From: Ophioderma brevispina
Lineage: Eukaryota; Echinodermata; Ophiuroidea; Amphilepidida; Ophiodermatidae
Assembly: GCA_023653785.1 (NCBI GenBank)
Contig: JAMKCH010078698.1
Location: 1 to 64,000 of the forward strand
Direction: 5' to 3'
Length of the DNA: 64,000 nt
Shown: positions 55,244 to 64,000 of the stretch, piece after piece
Layout: each line of letters starts with the position of its first letter
Numbering within the stretch: the first letter of the stretch is position 1
Translations under genes and position numbers: made by a program
The notes under the pieces: generated by a model
Databases searched by the model: none
The model's input: only the letters and a program-made list of their open reading frames with translations
What the model was told of the DNA's origin: nothing

Positions 55244-56836
55244 AAAAGAGACTGGCACATTTGAAAAATAGTGCGCCCTCTATTTTTTTTTTCAAAATTG
55301 ATATTTTGGCATGGTTATAAAGCTTTTATATACATTAACCCGCACTTGAAATTATTAAGACCAAATCAGCGCACTTATGGGTAAACAGGGTAAACAGAAC
55401 AATTTTATAATTAATGTCACTGGCAACATTAATTCAGCGGACGATGCGGAAATAGTGCATGTGTAACACAATAAAACACACGCCATAGTTAATTCTCACA
55501 GCATGCACCTTGTTTGACCGGTCTGTGACTTTTGTGTTTTTAAAATTAATGAGTACATAATATTCATGTAATAGACACATTTGTTGATTAAAAGTTATCC
55601 TACAAAATATCTGAATGTCTTTAAGCCTCCTATTAATGTCCCTATCTGCTTTTGGGCATGCTATTTTTATGTGTAAAATATATCTCTAATTCTTCCAATG
55701 GACTAGACTATCAGAGAAAATTGAGAAATTTCATATTTTCTGAAAATGTGCCAATGCTGCTTTAAAAAAAATTATAGCTCTATTTTCTCTAATTTGGTTT
55801 GCAATATTTGTATAATTTGGCAAAAGGAAGGCAGAAGTCTCTTAATTTCTTTGAAAGTTACACCATGTGTGGGTCATGGGAAAGGAGTTTATATAATGTA
55901 ACCATGGTGATTAAGCATAAGACCAGGAAATTAAATAAAAGTTAATTATCTTACTGACCGCTCAAGTGCGTTCATCATTGTGCTTGGAGATTATTATTTT
56001 TTTTTAAAATATTAATGCCAAAGTGAACAATAGCTGCATTAGCTAATACAAGTGTCAATGAAAGAAGATATTCTAAAAACGTTAACCAGGGAATAAACAA
56101 ATTAGGGAAGGGACAGTGACTCAGCAAAATGGTGACACCCATGGGCATCGCCATTGGAAAGCTTCCTTTGAACAATCACAGCTGTTTGACCCCTTGCAAA
56201 TTGTCTGAAAAAATCAGAAAAATCCATTGCTGGAATCTTGCTATATAGGCCCACAGAGGTCATGATTTGTATGTTGCAGCGCCCTCTATATGCCTATTCC
56301 CCATAGGAAGACGTGTAAAACAATTTTTTTTTTTAATGAAAAATCATAAATTTGCCCGCAATTAATTTTCATCAAATTTGCACAGGATGTAGTTAGTGGA
56401 AAAAATAATCCATATTAGTTGTCAAAGTGTGTCGCCATTGATATTTTTTTTTTATTCTTGTTTTTTCATAATAAATGAGACTTTCAAACAGCTGTGCAAT
56501 TAGAGTACACACCTTTCAGACTTAATTTAGGTCATGATGTAACACACAATGAATGACATGACTTTCAGTTACTGATGAATTCATATTGTGTTCCATGCAC
56601 TGAATGATTGAAACTTCCAAGCTCAAGTCTCTGCATTGCTGTGATCGTGACATCATTGTCACAGCGTAGTAGGTTGCTAGGTTACGTGCTGCATGCTGGG
56701 AGTTATCATGTCCCAGTTTTGTTGAAGCCCTGCAATATTCGTAACCATGTAAGCTCCAAACAGAACGTGATGAACGAACTTGAAACATGAACAAACATGC
56801 AATCGGCAGACTGTCACAGTCATAGATGGAACAAAA
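55244..56836. other. Unassigned DNA; promoter-like words at 56.64-56.71 kb
   Basis: No supported gene. 56650-56710 contains TGACATCATTGTCA, an X-box-like GTTGCTAGGTTAC (56673-56685) and TGCTGGGAGTTATCAT (56694-56709), in a less AT-rich patch. Open frames on both strands cross it (110 and 60 codons) without domains. Confidence 0.4.
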
Positions 56837-57305
56837 TTTTACACGGGGGTGCAAGATTTTTAAAAAGTGGACCTTTTTGGTAAAACTAAAAGTGGACCTA
56901 ACATACCATTGAGGTGCAATGAGCTAGGTATCTGCAGTACAAAGAAGCAATGTTGAGTTTTGATTGGACATATTTCTTACCCACTTCTACAGGCATACCG
57001 CAATCCCTTCATTAAAGAGCTGAACAAGACAACTTTATGTAGGCCCGCATGCAGGATTTATTTACATGGGGGGCGGGCAGGATTTCAAAAAAGTGGACCT
57101 TTTTGGTAAAACTAAAAGTGGACCTAACTCACTGAAAATGATCTTTTGAACATCTAATTATCGCCAAAAAAGTGGACTTTCTAGTCAATTTTTCTCTAGA
57201 TTTTGAACTTTTCATAAAAAAAAAATCAACAAAAAGTGGACCTTTTGATCCTTTTGTGGAATTGGGGGTGGGGCCGCACCCCCACATCCCCCTGTGTACG
57301 GGGTA
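56837..57305. repeat. AAAAGTGGACC repeat, two nested copies
   Basis: 56845-56900 and 57070-57130 share AAAAAGTGGACCTTTTTGGT followed by AAAACTAAAAGTGGACCTAAC. The second continues with further GTGGAC words to CCCCTGTGTACGGGG (57291-57305), while the block opens with TTACACGGGGGTGC. It may be one element interrupted by another, but termini are uncertain. Confidence 0.55.
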
Positions 57306-58261
57306 ACTTGGCGAACTGCTGACAGTGTTGTTTGGATTTCGAAATGGAATACGTTAAGTATGGTCTATGGATTACTTTATTAAATGGATTGTTCATGCAT
57401 GTAAATGGGTAAGTTAGTCTACTAATTTCTCGTGAGCAATTTTACTGGAATTCTGGAATAAAACTACAGTACTTTTGTGGCCTCTAACCAGAAAATGTTA
57501 AGCTTCTTGTACGCTCAAAAAGTGTAAAAATGTTGCACCAAATAGCGCTGATTACTCTGTGTGATTTTGCAAAAATCTCCAACTTCTGAGGGGGGCTTCG
57601 CAGCCATTTGATTCCCGGGAAACTTTGCATTTTTTACACCCCTGCTGAATGATGCCATTTTGTTGTTTTGATCATTTCACGTTTCTGAGAAACCCTACAC
57701 ACCAACTGATACACATTAGCGATGTCATAACCAGTTAAAAGTAATGTGTACTGCACATTAGCAATCATTGAATTACAATTTCATCAATCACTCTCACATT
57801 CTATATGTAAATATCGAATCATATAACAAGTGTTGGTAATCATTTGAGTGAGTCTTATTTTGAAGAGAGTCTTGGAGTGAGAAATGCAAGTATGGTGGTT
57901 TACCTGTCTTCTAAGGGTGACCGGCCACGCCAAATCTGCCAAAAATGTTGATACATATTCTTATTCAGTGGGCGGGGTTTAGTATGCAAACATGCAATAT
58001 CATTGGTTGTTGCCTATCTAATATGAGACAATATTAGATGCGTCATCATGCAAGGGTTTACACATGCATTTAAACTAAATAGTTACGCAGTGCACACAGC
58101 TAGTATGGACAGGTTCATTTTTACCGAGGGAGGGGGTTTACTTTTGTCTTTTAACTAATATAATTGAATCTGAAATATTTTTGGTGATTAAAACCACCAA
58201 AACTAAATAAGAATGAGAATAAAAGATAGGATTTGTTGTTTTGCCCATCTAATATTTATAT
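57306..58261. other. Unassigned intergenic DNA
   Basis: No gene, RNA or repeat recognised. Composition is ordinary for the window. Confidence 0.45.
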
Positions 58262-58402
58262 AATATTGAACGGCTTTGAGTATGATACAAGAATATATTG
58301 CACGAGCTAGAAACATATTGTACGAGTCGAAGACGAGTACAATATTTTTCTATCGAGTGCAATATATTCTTGTATCATATGAAAAAAAAGCCATTCAATA
58401 TT
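58262..58402. mobile_element. Fold-back element N2
   Basis: Palindrome of about 140 bp: AATATTGAACGGCTTT, TATGATACAAGAATATATTGC, ACGAGCTAGAAA, ATATTGTACGAGTC pair with GACGAGTACAATATT, TTCTATCGAGTGC, AATATATTCTTGTATCATA, AAAGCCATTCAATATT. Arms are about 65 bp with few mismatches. An ATT trinucleotide run follows. Same layout as N1 at 8.06 kb. Confidence 0.8.
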
Positions 58403-58508
58403 ATTATTATTATTTAAATATCAGGCTGCTCCCAACCCAACCTTTCGTTGACAGTGTTGTAGTCCAACTGGCGAACGATACGGTGTTTCAATAGCGTCCT
58501 CACTAAAA

Positions 58509-58557
58509 TGCCCGGATGTGATACAATATTAAAAAGAATATTGTATTGCATCCGGGG
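58509..58557. repeat. CCCGGATG hairpin
   Basis: CCCGGATGTGATACAATATT and AATATTGTATTGCATCCGGG are near-perfect inverted arms of 20 bp around AAAAAG, about 110 bp beyond N2. It contains the same GATACAATATT word as N2, so it may be a related fold-back fragment. Confidence 0.75.
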
Positions 58558-59060
58558 ACTTTTACCAAAACTGTACAATATAAAGATTTCTTTGCACCAC
58601 TCGGAAGCCTGATATAAATAATAATGGGTTATATTGGATGGGCAGGCTGTAATACAATTACAGGTTTCAATTTTGTTCTGAGGTAGAGGGGGACAATCTT
58701 ACCTTACAGTAAGAAAAGTGTGCCAACACTTTTTGTCCAAGATTGTAGAAATTATATGTATGCTAATCTAATTGATACAATAATAATCAATAATAAACTT
58801 TGCTTGCCAATAACACACAGTTTTTATCTTTGGCACCCCCCCCCCACTTTGATGATTTTAGATACACCTATAATATTACTCCATTTGGGAGTTTTGGTCA
58901 AAGTTTTTGTCAATTGTTGCATTGGATATTTTTGTAGTAAATCCCCATAAGTGATATTTTTAAACAGGTGATTTGGGTAAAAAAGTGGGATTACTACTTT
59001 TTCACATCAATGCACAGTTAGTAACAGTACACTGGGTAAAAACTTTGTTTTGCCGTAACC

Positions 59061-59351
59061 CAGAGGGTGTTTTGAATCAATCCCATGATGCATAGCAATG
59101 TGTTTATACCATACCATACTAAACACATGTCAGTACTTAGGGATAAAAAAGTGTTCCAAAAGTTTAAGAACCACAAGACATTTCATAATCATGCAAACAA
59201 TTCCCTAAGTACTAACGCTTTGTGGGCTAAAATGAGTGTTAAAGTCAGGGTTTTATGTGTTAAGAATAGGATTTTTATGTGATCACATGACCTTATTGAG
59301 GTGAAATTTCCCAAAACTGGTGCATTGTGGATTGACTCAAAACACCCTCTG
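59061..59351 (+). mobile_element. Dispersed MITE family I, copy I2, with 9-bp duplication
   Basis: Left end CAGAGGGTGTTTTGAATC; right end GACTCAAAACACCCTCTG, inverted over about 25 bp. GCCGTAACC occurs exactly outside both ends (59052-59060 and 59352-59360). The interior is collinear with I1 at 21.1 kb. A 9-bp duplication fits Mutator- or Merlin-like elements, while CAG ends recall hAT; unresolved. Confidence 0.88.
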
Positions 59352-59548
59352 GCCGTAACCCGAGCCGACCCAAGAAAAACCGCCAACTCACCCATTTTTT
59401 TTTAATAGTAATTAGCACAAATTTTTACAAATTGGCACAAATTTTTACAAATTCTGTCAACCAACCCATGATTTTCAATTACAATTTAAACAAATTTACC
59501 AACATCAAAACAAGACAACAAAACAAACATATTTTCAGGCCTTAGTGC

Positions 59549-59850
59549 TTAAAGGGGCATTTTGTGATCCACAGCCTTGTTCCCCCAACTTACCTCAAAC
59601 GTTGAGATTTTTCATACACACCTCAACTGTAGTATGTATCTCAAATCTTACATGTCAATATTTGCTCATACTCATAAGAAATAAGCAATTTTGATTTTCT
59701 GTCCGTAACGGACAGAATTACAACCCGTATCCTTTGGGGAAGCGTGATTTTAATATTGGCAGAATCAATTGAGTTTCTAAAATACTTTTCTGAGATTCTA
59801 GTGAACATAAACAAAACTGAAGGTGCTGGATCGTGAAATGCAGCCTTTAA
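59549..59850 (-). mobile_element. TTAA MITE family G, copy G2
   Basis: Left end TTAAAGGGGCATTTTGTGAT; right end ATCGTGAAATGCAGCCTTTAA, TTAA on both sides. Interior (CCCCCAACTTACCTCAAACG, TTTGCTCATACTC, TTTCTGTCCGTAACGGACAG, TCTAGTGAACATAAAC) runs opposite to G1. Confidence 0.9.
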
Positions 59851-61366
59851 GGGCAGTGGACTTGGTGTAGTTTATGTCAGGTTTGTAGTTACAGTTAGGT
59901 TTACCGTTATGTGCTATTACCACTATGCATAGGTATACAAAATGCCACTCTGAAATTGAAATTTTTTAATACACGAAATGGAAATAATACTTAAGTAGTG
60001 TAAATGGAATTACCTTTTAATTATGTTCGTTTTTCACCTTGTTTTTTGACATAACCTTGACCCCAATAACCCCATCGTAATTTTCACGTCACTCTGATAT
60101 TTCATCCGTTTGATGCAAGAGCCAAAGACATGATTTTATGAGGCCTATAGAATACTGTGTCAGTTGGACATTATTTTTTTTCTGTGTATTAATTATAGTG
60201 GAAGGCTAAACTTAAAAACTACAACAAAAAGTCCTTTCTATTGCTTTTGTTTGACAACAGTCGAGCTTCCAGTCAAAAGTTATGGTCAAAAATGAACTTT
60301 CGGCAAATCAAAATTTCTTACAAAATTTCTAATGTATTTATGTTTTCTCAAGCTCAGCTATTTTTAATGTTTTCCACTTGTTTTTTAATTTGCCTTAAAA
60401 AAAATTTTATCAGAAAGTAAATTTAAATTTTGATTTTTAATTTAAATTTATTAATTCATGTGCTAATTTTAATAATTCAATAATGAAAGTAATGATGTTT
60501 CTTCTAAATATTTAAAAAAAGGTGTTTTCAGCTTCAAATTTCCAATATTTCCAAAGTGATTTTAATTATGTCATGGCTTGCGTACAACAGGCGAAACTGA
60601 TTTATCTATAGAGAGGGGGATTTCAAGCCAATTGACACATAATAATTAGGCTATGCAATGACCTAAAATATTGCCATCAATTGTATAGTTATGCGTCATT
60701 GTTTCTAATTCAGCAAAAGTCTGTAGAGTCCCGGACACTCTCTTCCTCAAAAACTGGCATGTTTTTGGCACCTATAAAGGTCCCTTCTTCTAACCATTTA
60801 CCACAGTTTATTACCACCATGAAGGTTTGTTCACAATTCTGCTCCTGATTTTGGTTAACTTATTTGAAAAGAAATTTTGGCCTTTATATTAAAAAAATAG
60901 TTCAGGTTTTCATTTCAGTCAAGGTAGTAAGTCTGGAGAACTGAAGTGTTCAAAATCAGATTTGACTGTGTTCTCCTTTAGAACAGTCAAATACTGTTGG
61001 AGGTTTGGGTCTTATTTGCAGTCAAGTAGCATCACAAGACCTTTGCAAATATGGGGGGGGGGCAAAGGGGTGCCGAGGCATTTTTCTTAGGGGGCAGTGA
61101 ATTTGGGTCCATCTCCATAGACAACGGTACAAATGGTCAGTTTTTGGGGCTGGCAGGGGCAAGAGTTTCTGAGCATGGGGGTGCCCACCCCTGTAACCCC
61201 CCACTCTACCCCCTGCACCCCCCCAACACACACACTACACCCAGCTCTGGTTAACGGCATTGTTTGGCAGTAATTTAAACTGGTGAATCCCCTGTAATTT
61301 CTTAACAAGTGTTGTAGTTTTGAGAAAATCAAACAATCAGATAAATATACAAATCAGTATAACCTC
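59851..61366. other. Unassigned DNA with a G/C-run block
   Basis: 60290-60560 is very A/T-rich. 61050-61250 has a G-run, GGGGGCAGTGAATTTGGG and C-rich CCCCCCACTCTACCCCC, resembling the G/C-run MITEs, but neither terminus is found. Overlapping open frames there are run-derived. Confidence 0.45.
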
Positions 61367-62317
61367 TTAATGGATTAGCAGCGATTTAATTTGCTAATCC
61401 GAAACATCAAAAAAAATATCAAAATTCATATTTTGTATTTTTGGTACGCCATGGATATGAGCACATAACCTCCAAGTGGTTTGGCTTGAAATCTGTGTAT
61501 TAAAACCTATCAGTGTTTGCTAATAGCAAATCGAAAAAAATCATCGAAAATTCAGATTTTGCATGTACAACAAGTACAGTATCCTAAAATACCCTGCAAA
61601 ATGATAAGACTTGAAGCAAACGTAAGAAGGACAGAATCCGAGATTTTTATTCATTACTGTCCGAACGTACACTTACTTCAACATGTAATTGAATGGAGAA
61701 TCGTATCTGGAACACTGCCCATTTTCTTCCTTTTCTGTTCTGTCAATTCTTCTACAGCTGGAAAAGGTACTTAACGAGTATTCTCTAACAGACCTATCCT
61801 TCACTTTGAGATCTATTCCTTTCCTGCCAAATTTCATTTTTTTTCAAATCACTTGATGTTCTTTAAGGACACGGCGTTACTTTTTTTTATCTGATTCTGT
61901 TACTTATATACGTGCGTATCTAATTCCGACTTGAGGTCAAAAAAGCCTTTCCACGGTGAATATCACATATTATTCAGCGTGATATTGTGCAACCAAGATC
62001 TATAATACAGTTTGACCTCAAACCAAGCATTATTGATCTTTGTTCCATTGGTACTGGTGTAAACCACATCAGCTGTTTAGTGTACGTTTTTTAGACGTAC
62101 GTCGTGCTGTGTGTCATTTGCTGGAACGGTAATGCACAGTTCCTTTCCTTCCTCAAATACTTCATTTTTTTTTTTCAACTATTTGGTGGTTGGTTCTACA
62201 TTAAAGCAGTTAAGGAAGGTACACACTTATCCCTGATTTTAAGTTAAAACATGCATTTGCCACAATTTTTTCGATTCTCTCCTCAGCATTATCGCTGATC
62301 GCTGCTAATCCCTTTAA
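61367..62317 (+). mobile_element. TTAA MITE family C, copy C2 (carries nested B4)
   Basis: The left end TTAATGGATTAGCAGCGAT and the right end ATCGCTGCTAATCCCTTTAA are inverted with TTAA both sides. Excluding the 61500-61866 insertion, it is collinear with C1 for about 580 bp. Best full-length member of family C. Confidence 0.9.
61500..61866 (-). mobile_element. TTAA MITE family B, copy B4 (nested in C2)
   Basis: Reverse copy. Left end TTAAAACCTATCAGTGTTTG, diverged; right end AAATCACTTGATGTTCTTTAA, also diverged. The interior is unmistakable (GTCCGAACGTACACTTACTTC, TTGAATGGAGAATCGTATC, GGAACACTGCCCATTTTCTTCC). TTAA duplicated on both sides within C2. Confidence 0.9.
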
Positions 62318-62697
62318 CTATATCTGGGCATTCTCCCTGTTCACACCATATATACCTATTTTTATGGGTGCAAAAGCATCTTGTCTATCAAATCTTTATA
62401 AATTAATAATATTTCTACCAGACTTTTTCATCTATAGCACCAAATATTTACAAAAGTAATACATGCACAATATCACAAAACCACACTCGGTATTGCCTCA
62501 AAGTAAATTCATGCACACACCTGAGTATGCAGGGAGCAAGATGCTGGGACCCAAATCTGTTAATGGGTTAGTATACACATCAGTATTTTCTTTCTATGGC
62601 ACCTGTTCTGGTATGTTTTGGGCGAGCTTCTGGAGAGTTATTGATGGGTGGCATTGCATCGTTGAGTTCCAAAAGGTACGTCAAAATTGGACTCAAC

Positions 62698-62762
62698 TAT
62701 ATACACACACAAACGTATGCATGAATGCATGCACACACACATACTTACATACACACACACTT
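62698..62762. repeat. (CA)n-rich microsatellite cluster
   Basis: ACACACACAAACG, GCATGCACACACACATAC and TACACACACAC tracts with interruptions; more CA-rich DNA lies at 62878-62935. The 102-codon open frame that runs into it (62463-62771) has no domain. Confidence 0.8.
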
Positions 62763-63343
62763 TTTTTATGAGGACTTCAAGGACCGCGCCATCGGTAATA
62801 AAGTCAAACACAGAATAATTAAAAAAACATCTTTTGCGTTTTAGGGTGGGCTCTCAGGAGTATATGTATACAAAACGCCCCACACACAAAACACATCACA
62901 TGCATCGGCAAAACACACATATACACAGTATTTGTGTTTTAGTGTGTTATTTGTTAATCATTTATGCATTATCTATTTTTTATTTCCACTATAATTTAAT
63001 AAATTATGCAGCGAACTGCAGCACTAAAGATAAATGATTTATATCATTTGTCATTTTGACCTAGACTTATAAATATTGTGTATTGTCCATCTTTTGGCCA
63101 ATTTCCAGACTAGTGGTGGACGTATATTTTTAAATTTGAGCTTATTTTTGGGCATTGATATTTTACATGCATTTTAATTAGACTTTTTGAAGCATGGCTG
63201 ACACAATAAGTGAGGGCGTAATTCATTTGGGTAAAGAGAGGGCATAATTAACAGGAAATACAAAGAAGGTGCAAGTCAGATGTTCAGAGTTTCCAAAAAT
63301 GACAATAGAAGCCATCCTACTCTAAACGACACCTTAGAAAACA

Positions 63344-63698
63344 TTAAAGGTGTAATGAGAGATTTCACAGATCAGGTGTCCCTTAAAAAATCGAAAGTAC
63401 TGATTTTTGCCCCGATGTAAAGCTTTCCATCAAAAATATCCCTGCCTGAAAGGATTAAGCTGAGAAATGTTTCTTTGGTACAACAATTGTGAAATTTCTA
63501 ATTTTGTATAGGAGCAAATACGAAATTCAGCCTATGTTTTAAATTGAAATATAAGCAAATCAAAATCACTTTTTTCCTCTTTTAAGACATTTCTGTTGCC
63601 GAATACAAGGTAAGAAATCTGTTGAGTGTTTAATCTATATGAAATTACTATTATGACACAATATTTGGGCATCTCAAAATCTCTCGTTGCACCTTTAA
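63344..63698 (+). mobile_element. TTAA MITE family A, copy A8
   Basis: Left end TTAAAGGTGTAATGAGAG; right end CTCTCGTTGCACCTTTAA with TTAA both sides; 355 bp and collinear with A7 throughout at high identity. The right TTAA is followed by AGGACATCGCCGG, itself a TTAAAGG-type start that might open another element running past 63.75 kb. Confidence 0.94.
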
Positions 63699-64000
63699 AG
63701 GACATCGCCGGATAAGGAATGAAGGACGCCCTCTATAGTTTTCATGAGAACGGATGAACTTGAAATGTTTTGCATAATAAAGCAACATGCTCAAAGTTTA
63801 CTTTTTGCTGGTTTTCAAAAAATCTCACTTTACATAAATTCCCCAAAAGTCGGTTTTATGTAAAGTTATAATACAGGCTTCAATGGGTAATTAAAATTTC
63901 CATATTTGAAGCCTTTCCACCCCAAGAACCACAATGCCGCGTTGCAAGGATGTGCGCTATATTATTTAGCAACATATATGTGAGTGGCGTTCTTGTTCTT

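Noticed and set aside
187..63698. piggyBac as the source of the TTAAAG families
   Set aside because: TTAA target fits, but AG-starting ends do not fit piggyBac termini, which begin with pyrimidines; left as the less likely alternative to Kolobok.

Overview
This is a gene-poor, AT-rich, repeat-saturated stretch of an animal nuclear genome. I could not support a single intact protein-coding gene. Everything that can be named is transposon-derived, tandem repeat, or a decayed tRNA-like sequence. Frequent TTAA-flanked MITEs, hAT- and Harbinger-like MITEs, two LINE relics of different lineages (one R2/NeSL-like with a restriction-like endonuclease, one CR1/L2-like with an APE endonuclease) and many minisatellites suggest a large-genome marine invertebrate, perhaps a non-vertebrate deuterostome. 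That placement is an inference from repeat style only.

Layout. Positions 1-5.9 kb hold decayed TTAA MITEs, a 48-bp hairpin minisatellite (2.2-2.9 kb) with an inverted relic at 5.0-5.2 kb, hAT-like G/C-rich MITEs and a tRNA-derived SINE. Positions 7-9 kb hold a TTAA MITE, a fold-back element and a repeat rich in AGGTCA motifs. Positions 11.1-12.8 kb hold a TTAA MITE abutting the C-terminal part of an RLE-type LINE. Positions 13-17.9 kb are a dense cluster of TTAA MITEs and a CACTG-ended MITE. Positions 18.8-20.2 kb hold a run of large palindromes. Positions 21-29.6 kb hold more MITEs, a (TC)n tract and a 1.27-kb element with inverted ends. Positions 30.0-30.7 kb are a CATGG-rich higher-order array, and 33.2-34.0 kb a second minisatellite with an exact 174-bp duplication. 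Positions 34.3-39 kb hold TTAA MITEs, one refolded into a perfect 47-bp-arm palindrome. Positions 39.9-42.6 kb hold the CR1/L2-like LINE on the minus strand, with a readable endonuclease and the YADD reverse transcriptase motif. Positions 44.5-49.9 kb hold hAT- and Harbinger-like MITEs and a tRNA-like locus. Positions 49.5-51.1 kb are a decayed 42-bp minisatellite. Positions 52-64 kb hold more TTAA MITEs, including two nested insertions whose empty sites can be read elsewhere in this window.

The main signal is that at least eight unrelated MITE families (here A-H, about 27 copies, roughly 10 kb) all end in TTAAAG...CTTTAA. This implies one TTAA-targeting transposase class with AG...CT termini. 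Those purine-first ends fit Kolobok better than piggyBac, an assignment made from memory of the superfamily signatures. No transposase gene is visible here. Family letters are local names. MITE strands are relative to the first copy of each family.
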